64,000 nucleotides of DNA from Planotetraspora phitsanulokensis (GTDB lineage: Bacteria; Actinomycetota; Actinomycetes; Streptosporangiales; Streptosporangiaceae), in the NCBI RefSeq assembly GCF_016863295.1, contig NZ_BOOP01000011.1:186001-250000 (forward strand), written 5' to 3'. Shown here piece by piece: positions 34,375 to 42,939 of the stretch. The position numbers and the translations under genes were made by a program. The notes under the pieces were generated by a model that was not told the origin of the DNA, made no database searches, and saw nothing but the letters and a program-made list of their open reading frames with translations. How positions within the stretch are numbered: position 1 is the first letter of the stretch; each line of letters starts with the position of its first letter.

Positions 34375-34544
34375 CGTGATCATGCACAAGTTCATGGAAA
34401 GGCCACCTGACCTGACCGCCCTCCGATCGTGATCATGCACAGGTTCGGCAAGAGCCGGCCCGACCTGCGAAAACCCCCTTCGTGATCATGCAAGAGTTCT
34501 CGATCAATAACCATGAACAGGCTTTCCACTGTTCGTGATCATGC
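34375..34544. repeat. Four copies of intergenic repeat CGTGATCATGCA(C)
   Basis: Copies at 34375-34387, 34428-34440, 34481-34492 and 34534-34544, spaced exactly 53 bases apart. The first extends as ACAAGTTCATGGAAAGGCC. All face the same way. The same unit occurs inverted at 35051-35169, on the other side of the DUF309 gene. Confidence 0.85.
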
Positions 34545-34558
34545 GATGCGGAGAAGAC

Positions 34559-35032
34559 ATGCGCGACCGTGATGAAGCAGGCAGACCACGTAGTTCCCGT
34601 CCCCGGGACGACTTCGGCAGGCCCCTGCCGTACGGCACCGAAGGCGTGCCGCGCGTTCCGGACGACTACGCCCCGGACGCCCGGCAGGCGATCGACGAGG
34701 CGCGCCGCTATCTTGAGAGCGGCCACCCGTTCCATGCGCACGAGGTCCTGGAGGCCCGCTGGAAGACCGGCCCCTCCGACGAGCGGGAACTTTGGCAGGG
34801 GCTTGCCCAGATATGCGTTGGCCTCACCCATGTTCAGCGTGGCAACCCGTCCGGCGCCGTCGCGCTCCTGACCCGTGGAGCCGCCCGTCTCGGCTCGTAC
34901 GGCTCTCGCAGACCGTTCGACCTGGATCTCCGGGCGATGACCCTGGCCGCCGACCAGATCATCGTTGAGATCGACTCGGGAAGCCCCGACGCGAACAGCG
35001 CGATATCTCGCATCGTGGGACATCTCAAGTGA
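34559..35032 (+). CDS. DUF309 family protein
   Basis: 157 aa, all-helical and soluble. The family core is FHAHEVLEARWKTGPSDERELWQGLAQICVGLTHVQRGN, with the HAHEVLE motif whose His and Glu could bind a metal. Then GAVALLTRGAARLGSY and a C-terminal helix. ATG 34559 follows GGAGAAG; earlier ATG 34541 lies within the repeat. The gene is bracketed by inverted clusters of the TGATCA repeat. The biochemical function of DUF309 is unknown. Confidence 0.85.
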   Translation: MRDRDEAGRPRSSRPRDDFGRPLPYGTEGVPRVPDDYAPDARQAIDEARRYLESGHPFHAHEVLEARWKTGPSDERELWQGLAQICVGLTHVQRGNPSGAVALLTRGAARLGSYGSRRPFDLDLRAMTLAADQIIVEIDSGSPDANSAISRIVGHLK

Positions 35033-35050
35033 TCCCCGAGCTGGACGGCT

Positions 35051-35169
35051 GTGCATGATCACGCCCGAGGTCGGCGCTGGTCACCGGGCCTTTCCACGAG
35101 CTTGTGCATGATCACGCCCGAGGTCGGCGCTGGTCACCGGGCCTTTCCACGAGCTTGTGCATGATCACG
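35051..35169. repeat. Tandem 53-base repeat ending in GTGCATGATCACG, inverted relative to 34375-34544
   Basis: Two identical 53-base units (35051-35103, 35104-35156) plus a third core (35157-35169). Each starts GTGCATGATCACG, the complement of the repeat upstream of the DUF309 gene, and contains GGCCTTTCCA, the complement of TGGAAAGGCC seen there. Confidence 0.9.
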
Positions 35170-35185
35170 GCCGGGGGTGAGGGGG

Positions 35186-36370
35186 TCAGTCGCATTCTTG
35201 GGTGCCTACGCGGGCTATCGCGGCACTGCCGTCCTCGGCGTCCGGCAGGACCTCCTCGGCCGTGAGCGCGTACCCCGTCTCCGGCTGGTCGGTGGCCGCC
35301 GCGAAGATCACGCCGAACACCTTGCCGTCCGGGCTGAGCAGCGGGCCTCCCGAGTTGCCCGGCTGGACCTTGCCCCGGATCGCGTAGACCTCCCGGTCGA
35401 CCTTGCGGTGGTTGTAGATGTCGTACGACTCGGCCCGCTGCTTGACCCTGATCCTCGCGGCCAGCGGCGTGAACCCGTGGCCCTTGGGGTAACCGGCGAT
35501 GACCGCGTCGTCGCGGCTCTCGGCCGAGTAGTCGAAGCGGAGCGACTGCACCTGCAGGTCAGGCACGTCGAGGATGGCGATGTCCCGGTCGGGGTTGTAA
35601 AGCACCACCCGGGCGTCGTGGCCCGCCCCCGTGGAGTCGGTGACCCGGAGATCCCGCGTCACCCCTGCGACCACGTGGGCGTTCGTCATGATCTTGTGGG
35701 GCGCGTAGACGAATCCGGTGCCCTCGATGCGCTTGCGGCAACTCGGGGCGGTGCCCTGGACCTTCACGATGGACTTGCGCGCCTTGGTCAGGCCGGGGCT
35801 GCCCTTCAGGACCCCCTCGTCGGGCGGCGCCACGTTCTGCCCTCCGATGGAGGTGATCACCTGTGGCCACTCCGAGGAGTCGACGAAGTCCCGGAACGGC
35901 TTCTGCAGCGCCCGTACGCCGCTGGGAATGGCGTCGTCGACGGTCTGCCAGACCACCGAGCCGTTCACCTGGTCCTTGATCATGGTGAAGCTCATCGAGA
36001 CCATCAGCGAGCCGAGCAGCCACGCGATCACCAGGACCGACAGGCCGCTGGCCACCGAGCCCCCGAAGGCGTCGACGGTCTTCGCCGGCTCCCACGTCAC
36101 ATGGCTGCGGACCACCGCCCCGATGGTGGACGACGCGAACTGGCCCACCGTCGCGGCCAGGAACACCACCACGATGGCGAGCAGCGCCCGCTCCGTGTCG
36201 CCGCTCACGATCGCGCCGGCGATCGGTGGCGCGACGAACATTCCGAGGACGGCCCCGCCGACGAATCCGATGAAGCTGAAGGCCCCGATGATGAAGCCCT
36301 GCCGATAACCGGATACGGCGAAGGCCACCACGAGGCCGATCAGAATGAGATCCAGGAGATCACCGCGCAC
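35186..36370 (-). CDS. marP: MarP-family periplasmic/membrane serine protease
   Basis: 394 aa. Four membrane helices fill residues 1-130 (CvpA-like), followed by a trypsin-like protease domain: His in IMTNAHVVAG, Asp in NPDRDIAILDV, Ser in PGNSGGPLL. Cys residues in APSCRKR and near the C terminus (QEC) could form the disulphide known from Rv3671c. MarP protects the cell against acid and oxidative stress. The GTG at 36370 opens the first helix. It diverges from the HEAT-repeat gene. Confidence 0.9.
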   Translation of the reverse strand: MRGDLLDLILIGLVVAFAVSGYRQGFIIGAFSFIGFVGGAVLGMFVAPPIAGAIVSGDTERALLAIVVVFLAATVGQFASSTIGAVVRSHVTWEPAKTVDAFGGSVASGLSVLVIAWLLGSLMVSMSFTMIKDQVNGSVVWQTVDDAIPSGVRALQKPFRDFVDSSEWPQVITSIGGQNVAPPDEGVLKGSPGLTKARKSIVKVQGTAPSCRKRIEGTGFVYAPHKIMTNAHVVAGVTRDLRVTDSTGAGHDARVVLYNPDRDIAILDVPDLQVQSLRFDYSAESRDDAVIAGYPKGHGFTPLAARIRVKQRAESYDIYNHRKVDREVYAIRGKVQPGNSGGPLLSPDGKVFGVIFAAATDQPETGYALTAEEVLPDAEDGSAAIARVGTQECD

Positions 36371-36441
36371 AGTTTCAACGGTATCCAGCCGAGCCGGTCA
36401 TCGTGCAGGCGTCCCTCAGGTCTCCTCGATATCGTGACGTC

Positions 36442-37065
36442 ATGGAGGCAGGGGACGGGCCACCCGAAGACGGTGAGGCCCAGCGCGAGGGGACCCGGCG
36501 GGGGCCAGACGGCGATCACGAAACCGGTGTCGACCAGCTGATCCAGGTCGCGCTCGGCGACAGGGACCCGGACGGGACCACACGGTGGCAGGCCATCACC
36601 GCGCTGCAGGCGCGGGGAGACCTGGAGACGTTCACCGTGGCCAGGCGGTTGTGCGCGAGCGCGTCCGCGAGCGAGCGGGTGCTCGGCGTGGACATCCTGG
36701 GCGAGCTCGGCCGTGACCGCCCGTTCGCCGACCGGACTCTGCCCGTGCTGCGCTATCTCGCGGTGAGCGAGAGCGATTCCCATGTGCTCTATTCCGTGCT
36801 GATCGCGTTCGGGCACCTGCGCGACGTGCGCGCCCTCCCGTCGGTGATCGAGCTCTCCGGGAGCGATGATCCCGTCGTCCGGTACGGCGCCGCCTACGCG
36901 TTGCCCAACGTCATGGGCGATCCGCCCGACCCCGCCGGGCTGTCCGCGCTGCGGCGCCTGGCGGCGGACGAGGACGACGACGTCGCCGACTGGGCGTCGC
37001 TCGGCCTGACGCTAACCTCGGGCGGCCAGGTCAAGGACTTCGGGCGGCAGATCCTCGATCCGTGA
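36442..37065 (+). CDS. HEAT-repeat protein
   Basis: 207 aa. After a disordered acidic head come paired helices of HEAT/Armadillo type: RWQAITALQARGDLETF, then RVLGVDILGELGRDRP, then VLYSVLIAFGHLRDVRALP, then VRYGAAYALPNVMGDPP. Such proteins are protein-binding scaffolds; no enzymatic motif. The ATG at 36442 lacks a clear ribosome-binding site. Its last 54 bases overlap the 3' end of the convergent NUDIX gene. Confidence 0.8.
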   Translation: MEAGDGPPEDGEAQREGTRRGPDGDHETGVDQLIQVALGDRDPDGTTRWQAITALQARGDLETFTVARRLCASASASERVLGVDILGELGRDRPFADRTLPVLRYLAVSESDSHVLYSVLIAFGHLRDVRALPSVIELSGSDDPVVRYGAAYALPNVMGDPPDPAGLSALRRLAADEDDDVADWASLGLTLTSGGQVKDFGRQILDP

Positions 37066-37659
37066 CCGGTCCCACGGCAGCTCGAACCCCGTCGCGGCGA
37101 GGACCCCGTCGAGCACGCCGGCGGTGAATCCCCACACCAGCAGACCGCGGACGCGGAACGCCGGGTGGGACGAGGCTCCGGCGGGATACCGGAGTCGAAG
37201 CCGGTTGGCCGGGTCGACGAGCTCGGCGATGGGGATGCGCTCCACCGCCTCCACCTCGTCGGGAGAAGCCGCGTGAACCGCACACGGCGTGTGCCACCAG
37301 GCCAGCACGGGCGTCACTCGGTTGTCGCTGCGCATGACGTACAGCTCGGGCATGGTGCCGACCACCTCGACGCCCTGCGGGTCGAGTCCGGTCTCCTCCT
37401 CCGCCTCGCGCAGGGCGGCGCCGATCGGGCCGTCGTCCTCGGGGTCGAGACCGCCGCCGGGGAACGCGGGCTGCCCGGCGTGCACCCGCCCCTTGGAACT
37501 GCGCTGGATGAGCAGGATGTCGGGCCCTTCCGGCCCCTCGCCGAACAGCAGCAGCACCGCCGCACGCCGGCCGTCGCCGTTCGCGGGCGGCCGCAGCGCC
37601 GCGGGCACCCGGGTCCGTACGGCTCCCGCCGCCAAGTCGGTCAACCAGCCGGGAACCAC
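37012..37659 (-). CDS. CoA pyrophosphatase-type NUDIX hydrolase
   Basis: 215 aa. NUDIX box GGLDPEDDGPIGAALREAEEETGL with the REAEEE core intact; the first Glu is Asp as in CoA-directed members. RSSKGRVHAGQPAFPGG precedes the box, the NuCoA signature. It probably cleaves CoA or its esters to phosphopantetheine and adenosine bisphosphate (Rv3672c place). GTG 37659 is chosen over GTG 37665 because GGAGG ends five bases before it. Its 3' end overlaps the HEAT gene by 54 bases on the opposite strand. Confidence 0.9.
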   Translation of the reverse strand: MVPGWLTDLAAGAVRTRVPAALRPPANGDGRRAAVLLLFGEGPEGPDILLIQRSSKGRVHAGQPAFPGGGLDPEDDGPIGAALREAEEETGLDPQGVEVVGTMPELYVMRSDNRVTPVLAWWHTPCAVHAASPDEVEAVERIPIAELVDPANRLRLRYPAGASSHPAFRVRGLLVWGFTAGVLDGVLAATGFELPWDRSRIEDLPPEVLDLAARG

Positions 37660-37679
37660 GAGCACCTCCGATTAGCGCT

Positions 37680-37705
37680 GGCTCGGCCCCTCGGGGGCCT
37701 GAGCC
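37680..37705 (-). terminator. Candidate terminator after nth
   Basis: Imperfect hairpin with GGCTCGGCCCC and GGGGCCTGAGCC arms and a three-base loop, about 90 bases after the nth stop. A bulge weakens it, and it may act for either strand. Confidence 0.35.
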
Positions 37706-37795
37706 GACCAGCCTGCCGTACAACGACCACGGACGGCTGAGGCTTCCCGCAGAGAAGAGGAAAACGCGCCCGGCGCCGGAGCCGGCCGGTCGGAT

Positions 37796-38515
37796 TCAGG
37801 AGAACGGGCCGGCCTTGACGAGCTTGCGGGCCTCGTCGGGATCGGTGGGGCCGGTGCCGTACGACGGGCAGAGCGCCGCGAGCGGGCAGGCGCCGCAGGC
37901 GGGCTTGCGCGCCTGGCAGATCCGCCGGCCGTGCCAGATGAGCCGATGGGACAACATCGTCCACTGGGACTTGGGGATGAGGTCCCCGACCTCGTGCTCG
38001 ATCTTCACGGGGTCGGTCTCCGTGGTCCACCCGAAGCGCCGGGACAGCCGCTGGAAATGGGTGTCCACGGTGATCCCCGGAACGTCGAAGGCGTTGCCGA
38101 GGACGACGTTCGCGGTCTTGCGGCCGACGCCCGGCAGCTTGACGAGCTCGGGGAGCTTGCCGGGGACCTCGCCCTCGTGCCGTTCGCAGAGCGCCTGGGC
38201 CATGCCGATGATGCTGTTCGCCTTCGCCCGGAAGAACCCGGTCGATTTGATGATCCCCTCGAGCTCCGCGCGGTCCGCCGCCGCGAAGTCAGCAGCTGTC
38301 CGATACTTCGCAAAAAGCACCGGAGTAACCATATTTACCCTTTTGTCCGTACACTGCGCCGAGAGGATCGTGGCGACCAGCAGTTCAAGGGGGTTGCCGA
38401 AGTCAAGCTCGCAATGGGCGTCAGGATAGGTTTCGGCCAGGATTCGATTGATCCGCCGGGCACGACGCACCAGAGCGAGCCGGGACTCGGCAGCCGATGG
38501 GACTTTGCGGGACAC
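37796..38515 (-). CDS. nth: Endonuclease III
   Basis: 239 aa base-excision DNA glycosylase/AP lyase for oxidised pyrimidines. Helix-hairpin-helix [14 protein letters not shown] with the catalytic Lys, catalytic Asp in [11 protein letters not shown], and the C-terminal iron-sulphur ligands C-x6-C-x2-C-x5-C ([17 protein letters not shown]). Full length. The GTG start has only a weak ribosome-binding site. Diverges from crp. Matches Rv3674c in the conserved block. Confidence 0.95.
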   Translation of the reverse strand: MSRKVPSAAESRLALVRRARRINRILAETYPDAHCELDFGNPLELLVATILSAQCTDKRVNMVTPVLFAKYRTAADFAAADRAELEGIIKSTGFFRAKANSIIGMAQALCERHEGEVPGKLPELVKLPGVGRKTANVVLGNAFDVPGITVDTHFQRLSRRFGWTTETDPVKIEHEVGDLIPKSQWTMLSHRLIWHGRRICQARKPACGACPLAALCPSYGTGPTDPDEARKLVKAGPFS

Positions 38516-38600
38516 CCAGTAAGCCTATGCGGAAGGCGTGGGTCACAATGGCTAAGCACGGAGCCGACGACCGAGCGCGAACCACAGTAAAGGAGGCACC

Positions 38601-39281
38601 GTGAGCACCGAAGAAGTACTGAGCAAGGCTCCCCTGTTCTCCGCGCTCGACCCTGAGAGCGCCGCGGCGCTGCGGACCAGCGTCACCGAGGTCGAACTCC
38701 CCAAGGGTCGCACCCTCTTCAGCGAGAACGAGACGGGAGACCGCCTCTACGTGGTGCTCGAGGGCAAGATCAAGTTAGCGCGAACAGCCCCCGACGGCCG
38801 CGAGAACCTGCTGAGCGTCCTCGGTCCGGGTGAGATGTTCGGCGAACTGTCCCTCTTCGACCCCCGCCCCCGTACGGCGTCCGCCATCGCGTTGACCGAC
38901 GTCCGGCTCGCCGGGCTGGGACACGACGATCTCCGTCCGTGGCTGACGGGGCGTCCCGAAGTGGCCCTCCATCTGCTGCGCGCCCTTGCGCAACGGCTCC
39001 GCCGCACCAACGACGTGCTGGCCGATCTGGTCTTCACCGACGTTCCCGGCCGGGTCGCCAAGCAACTGCTCGACCTCGCCGACCGCTTCGGGAAGAAGAC
39101 CGACGACGGCATCCGGGTGCACCACGACCTCACTCAGGAGGAACTCGCCCAGCTCGTGGGCGCCTCACGGGAGACGGTCAACAAGGCCCTGGCCGACTTC
39201 GCCGGGCGAGGCTGGCTGCGCATCGAGGCGAAGGCCGTTGTGATCATGGACAGGGAGCGGCTCTACAACCGCTCGCGCTAG
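38601..39281 (+). CDS. crp: Crp/Fnr-family cAMP-responsive regulator
   Basis: 226 aa. Cyclic-nucleotide-binding domain residues 15-120 with GEMFGELSLFDPRPRTASA (the phosphate-binding cassette: Glu, Arg, and Thr-Ala-Ser), then a long dimer helix and a winged helix-turn-helix LTQEELAQLVGASRETVNKAL. Strong AGGAGG before the GTG. Closely resembles actinobacterial Crp (Rv3676; SCO3571), a global regulator of germination, secondary metabolism and respiration. Its TAG and that of the convergent hydrolase share the four bases CTAG. Confidence 0.94.
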   Translation: MSTEEVLSKAPLFSALDPESAAALRTSVTEVELPKGRTLFSENETGDRLYVVLEGKIKLARTAPDGRENLLSVLGPGEMFGELSLFDPRPRTASAIALTDVRLAGLGHDDLRPWLTGRPEVALHLLRALAQRLRRTNDVLADLVFTDVPGRVAKQLLDLADRFGKKTDDGIRVHHDLTQEELAQLVGASRETVNKALADFAGRGWLRIEAKAVVIMDRERLYNRSR

Positions 39282-40069
39282 AGCGTCTTGAGGTAGTTGA
39301 GCTGGGCCGCGACCGACATCTCCGCGGCGGGCCACAACGACGTGTCCACATCGGCGTAGACGATCTCGACGATCTCGCGGGCGTCCCTGGCCCCCTGCCT
39401 GATGGCCTCGCGGATCTGGTCCAGCCGCTGCCGCCGGTGGGCGATGTAGGCGTCGAGCACGCCGATCGGGTCGGGCAGCACCGGCCCGTGACCGGGAAGC
39501 AGCGCCACGGCCTCCAGCATCTCGGCGCCGCTCCTCAGCCTGTCGAGGCTGCGGAGGTAGTCGCCCAGATCCCCGTCGTGGGCGATCACGGTGGTCCCCC
39601 GGCCGAGGATCGTGTCGCCGGTGAGCATCGCCCGGTCCTCCGGCAACCACAGGCACAACGAGTCGAACGAGTGTCCCGGGGTGCCGACGACTCGGATCTC
39701 CGTACCGCCGGCCGTCACCACGTCCCCGTCCGCGAGCCCCTCGTCGCCCAGCCGGTGCCGGGGATCGAGCGCGCGGACCGGCGCGCCCACCATCTCGGCG
39801 AAACGCCTGGCGCCGCCGCTGTGGTCCTCGTGGCCGTGCGTGAGCAGGATCGCCGTCACCCTGCGGTCGCCCAGGTGACCGGCGACCCGCTTGAGGTGCG
39901 TCTCGTCGTCGGGTCCGGGGTCGACGACCAGCACGTGGTCCGACAGGCCGACGACCCAGGTGTTGGTGCCGTCGAGGGTCATCGGCGAAGGGTTCGGGGC
40001 CAGCAGGTTGGTCGCGCCCGCCGTACCCGACCCGTCCGGGCCGTCGACCGGGATCCGCAGGCCGCTCAT
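39278..40069 (-). CDS. MBL-fold metallo-hydrolase
   Basis: 263 aa. The zinc signature LTHGHEDHSGG (HxHxDH) lies near residue 78, further ligands in GTPGHSFDSL and HDGDLGDY, and a C-terminal helical part (HRRQRLDQIREAI) as in the LACTB2/glyoxalase-II-like group. Equivalent to Rv3677c. The ATG overlaps the NUDIX stop (ATGA), so the two genes form an operon. The substrate is unknown; RNase activity is known for LACTB2 but is only a possibility here. Confidence 0.88.
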   Translation of the reverse strand: MSGLRIPVDGPDGSGTAGATNLLAPNPSPMTLDGTNTWVVGLSDHVLVVDPGPDDETHLKRVAGHLGDRRVTAILLTHGHEDHSGGARRFAEMVGAPVRALDPRHRLGDEGLADGDVVTAGGTEIRVVGTPGHSFDSLCLWLPEDRAMLTGDTILGRGTTVIAHDGDLGDYLRSLDRLRSGAEMLEAVALLPGHGPVLPDPIGVLDAYIAHRRQRLDQIREAIRQGARDAREIVEIVYADVDTSLWPAAEMSVAAQLNYLKTL

Positions 40070-40911
40070 GCCGATTCCCGCTTCTGCGTGGGGAGGCGGT
40101 AGTCGATGTCGGGGACGTCGAGCACGACCTGTCCGTCATGCTCCCTGGCGGACGGCAGGAAGGTCGTGATCGTCTGGTCGTTCGAGAACACGTCGTCGAT
40201 CCTCTCGAACGCCGCAATCTCGGTCAATGTATGAAATGTCGGTGGCATGAGCATGATTTCGCCCGCCCGGCTTCGCGCGAGCGCCGCGTCCGGAGTCATC
40301 CACGCCACGACGTCGGCCTCGCCGCCCACATCGCGCGTCCGCTGGCCCGCGGGCAGGGCGGCCACGAAGAACCGCGTGTCGAACCGCCGGGTCTCGATCT
40401 CGGGCGTGATCCAGTGCGCCCAGGACTTCAGCAGGTCGGACCTCAGCACGAGCCCGCGCCGGTCGAGGAACTCGGCGAACGAGAGGGTGTGGTCGACCAG
40501 CGCGAGGCGATCGGCCTCCCAGTCGTCGCCCGTGGTGTCCTCGACGACGGTCTCCGGGCTGGGCCCCGCGAGCAGGACTCCGGACTCCTCGAAAGTCTCC
40601 CGTACGGCGGCGCAGACCAGGCCCCTGGCCGTCCTCTCGTCGGCCCCGAACGCCTCACCCCATTCGGCGGGCCGGGGACCGGCCCAGGCGACGGCGTGGT
40701 CGCTGTCACGCGGGTCGACCGAACCCCCGGGAAACACGTAGGCGCCTGCCGCGAAGGCCATCGTCGCCTTGCGTTTCAGCAGGTAGACCTCGAACGGGTC
40801 GTCCCGGAGCAGCACCACGGTGGCGGCGTCACGGGCGGGGACGGGCAGGATGTGGCCGGCCAGGATGCCCCGCGCACGCTCCCCGAGTTCTCCCGGCAGT
40901 GGAATGCCCAT
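40066..40911 (-). CDS. NUDIX hydrolase (NUDT19-like)
   Basis: 281 aa. Starts with ARDAATVVLLRDD..EVYLLKRKATMAFAAGAYVFPGGSVDPRD, followed after an insert by the NUDIX core AAVRETFEESGVLLAG. A long C-terminal part contains HWITPEIETRRFDTRFFVAALP, typical of the NUDT19/RP2-like CoA diphosphatase group. Coupled by a four-base overlap to the downstream MBL-fold gene. CoA-ester substrates are likely from the family but not certain. Confidence 0.85.
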   Translation of the reverse strand: MGIPLPGELGERARGILAGHILPVPARDAATVVLLRDDPFEVYLLKRKATMAFAAGAYVFPGGSVDPRDSDHAVAWAGPRPAEWGEAFGADERTARGLVCAAVRETFEESGVLLAGPSPETVVEDTTGDDWEADRLALVDHTLSFAEFLDRRGLVLRSDLLKSWAHWITPEIETRRFDTRFFVAALPAGQRTRDVGGEADVVAWMTPDAALARSRAGEIMLMPPTFHTLTEIAAFERIDDVFSNDQTITTFLPSAREHDGQVVLDVPDIDYRLPTQKRESA

Positions 40912-41056
40912 GTGCGCCTCCAGCAGAACATCGCTCGGTTTCCGGCCTCATGGTATTCGCGCCGCCGTCTTTCTGGGGACAGGGGCGTGCGAGAGACAAC
41001 CGGTGATCTTGCCCGAGGAAACTCTGAGAAGCCCGGAGAAACCTGGAGAACGCGGC

Positions 41057-41081
41057 GAAGGGGCCGGCAAGCGGCCCCTTC
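41057..41081 (-). terminator. Terminator after ridA
   Basis: Perfect ten-base arms (GAAGGGGCCG) with a five-base loop, about 50 bases after the ridA stop. Confidence 0.65.
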
Positions 41082-41129
41082 CCCGAGGATGTGCGGTGAT
41101 CGCGCCCGCGAGCCGGGACGCGCCGCGAG

Positions 41130-41594
41130 TCAGGCGTGGAGTTCGGCGATGATCTCGACTTCCACGGGGGCGTCGAGAGGGAGTACGGCGACGCCCACAG
41201 CGCTTCTGGCGTGCTTGCCGGCGTCGCCGAAGACCTCGCCCAGCAGTTCGCTCACGCCGTTGACGACCTGAGGCTGCCCGGTGAAGTCGGGCGCGCTGGC
41301 GACGAAGCCGACGACCTTCACGATCCTCGCGACCTTCGACAGGTCCCCGGCCACCGACTTGATGGCCGCGATCGCGTTGAGCCCGCAGACGCGCGCGAGC
41401 TCCTTGGCCTCCTCTGCCGAGACCTCGGCCCCCACCTTTCCGGTGGCGGCGAGCTTCCCGTCGACCATCGGCAGCTGGCCCGAGGTGTACACGTGGTCGC
41501 CCGTCCGCACGGCGGGCACATAGGCGGCCAGCGGGGGCACGACCTCGGGCAGCACGAGCCCGAGGTCGGCGATCCGCTCTTCCGGCGTCGTCAT
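41130..41594 (-). CDS. RidA-family deaminase
   Basis: 154 aa. The N-terminal TTPEERIADLGLVLPEVVPP and core TGDHVYTSGQLP, then KHARSAVGVAVLPLDAPVEVEI, are the YjgF/RidA fold of the longer actinobacterial subgroup (Rv3678c). RidA hydrolyses reactive enamine/imine intermediates from pyridoxal enzymes. The usual active-site Arg (in R-x-x-V/P) is represented by ARSAVGV. The ATG shares an A with the stop of the upstream DUF4177 gene (TGATG), so translation is coupled. Confidence 0.88.
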   Translation of the reverse strand: MTTPEERIADLGLVLPEVVPPLAAYVPAVRTGDHVYTSGQLPMVDGKLAATGKVGAEVSAEEAKELARVCGLNAIAAIKSVAGDLSKVARIVKVVGFVASAPDFTGQPQVVNGVSELLGEVFGDAGKHARSAVGVAVLPLDAPVEVEIIAELHA

Positions 41595-41746
41595 CACTTG
41601 GGCCGCTTCATGTAGGCGACGAGCTGCTCGGGGTTGGGCCCGGGGACGATCGAGACGAGCTCCCAGCCGTCCTCTCCCCAGTTGTCCAGGATCTGCTTGG
41701 TCGCATGCGTCAGCAGCGGCACCGTGACGTATTCCCACTTGGTCAT
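41594..41746 (-). CDS. DUF4177-like small protein, 50 aa
   Basis: MTKWEYVTVPLL at the N terminus, then QILDNWGEDGWELVSIVPG and a C terminus LVAYMKRPK: the compact beta-alpha-beta pattern of DUF4177, with the characteristic WEYV and GWELV motifs. Stop and next start overlap as TGATG. It lies upstream of ridA in a two-gene operon. Function unknown. Confidence 0.85.
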   Translation of the reverse strand: MTKWEYVTVPLLTHATKQILDNWGEDGWELVSIVPGPNPEQLVAYMKRPK

Positions 41747-41766
41747 GCGCACAGGCTATCGATGTG

Positions 41767-42708
41767 TCAGGCCACGCCGCCCTCGCCTGTGCCGTTCCCC
41801 AGGGGAGCCTCGATCCGGCGGCCCTCCCCGGGCACATCACCGGGCAGGACGGCAGAGGGCTCGACCGCCGGCAGCTCGTCGATCGCCTCCTCCACGGGCT
41901 CGGGCTCCGGGTCCTCCGCCACCGGAGCGGGGGCCTGCTCGGCGGCGGGGGCCATCCGGTCGAAGAAGCGCAGCAGCTCGACGGGCAGCGGCATGACGAG
42001 CGTGCTGTTCTTCTCCGCCGCGACCTCCACGACGGTCTGGAGCATGCGCAGCTGCAGCGCCGAGGGGTCGGAGGACATCTGCCGCGCCGCCGCGGCCAGC
42101 CGCTTGGAGGCCTGGAACTCGCCGTCCGCCGTGATGATGCGAGCCCTGCGCTCGCGCTCGGCCTCGGCCTGGCGGGACATCGACCGCTTCATGCCTTCGG
42201 GGAGCGCGACGTCCTTGATCTCGACGCGCTCGATCCTGATGCCCCAGGGACCTTCTGTGGGCTCGTCGATGACGGCCTTCAGCTGGGTGTTCAGCGCGTC
42301 CCTGTCGGACAGGAGCTGGTCGAGCTCGGACTGCCCGATGACCGAACGCAGGGACGTCTGGGCGACCTGCGAGACGGCGTAGAGGTAGTTCTGCACGTTG
42401 ACGACGGCCTTGATCGGGTCGATGACCCGGAAGTACACGACCGCGTCGACGCGGACCGACACGTTGTCCCGGGTGATGCCCTCCTGCGCGGGAACCTCCA
42501 TCGTGACGATCTGCATGTTGACCTTCTGCATCCGGTCGACGACCGGAACGATCAGATGGAGACCGGGCCCTCGGATGTCCCGCCGGATGCGCCCCAGCCT
42601 GAAGACGATCCCGGTTTCGAACTGCTGGACGACGCGCACGCCGCGTGAGACGACGATGATCGCGAGGACGGCCAGGATCACGATGAACGGGAACAGCACC
42701 GACTCCAT
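41767..42708 (-). CDS. Slipin/stomatin-family SPFH protein
   Basis: 313 aa. One N-terminal membrane helix (residues 4-24), then the SPFH/band-7 domain (GIVFRLGRIRRDIRGPGLHLIVPVVDRMQKVN... VSVRVDAVVYFRVIDPIKAVVNVQNY) and a coiled coil (RQAEAERERRARIITADGEFQASK). The C-terminal 60 residues are Pro/Glu-rich. Slipins oligomerise into membrane rings and scaffold lipid microdomains, often with an NfeD partner, which is absent here. ATG 42708 lies nine bases after AAGGAG; the earlier ATG 42717 touches it. Confidence 0.88.
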   Translation of the reverse strand: MESVLFPFIVILAVLAIIVVSRGVRVVQQFETGIVFRLGRIRRDIRGPGLHLIVPVVDRMQKVNMQIVTMEVPAQEGITRDNVSVRVDAVVYFRVIDPIKAVVNVQNYLYAVSQVAQTSLRSVIGQSELDQLLSDRDALNTQLKAVIDEPTEGPWGIRIERVEIKDVALPEGMKRSMSRQAEAERERRARIITADGEFQASKRLAAAARQMSSDPSALQLRMLQTVVEVAAEKNSTLVMPLPVELLRFFDRMAPAAEQAPAPVAEDPEPEPVEEAIDELPAVEPSAVLPGDVPGEGRRIEAPLGNGTGEGGVA

Positions 42709-42939
42709 TGCCGGCATCTCCTTCGTGGGCGCGTTCGGGGGGATTCGCCCGTGAACCAAGTCTTACCCAATCGTCGTCCAAGCCGTCATGCGCGGTTCCC
42801 CACGAAGTCGACCGAGATGAATCGGCATATGACCGTTGGGTAGCCTTCGAAGCGTGGGCGAGTGGAGCAGGCCGGCCGACCGGCACAGCTGTGGCGGGGC
42901 CCGCGTGACGACCCCGTCAGGCAGGCCGGAGGAGGCGAA

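Noticed and set aside
34375-35169. CRISPR array
   Set aside because: The cores are 11-13 bases with near-identical 40-base spacers in the downstream cluster, reverse orientation on the two sides, and no cas genes in the window.
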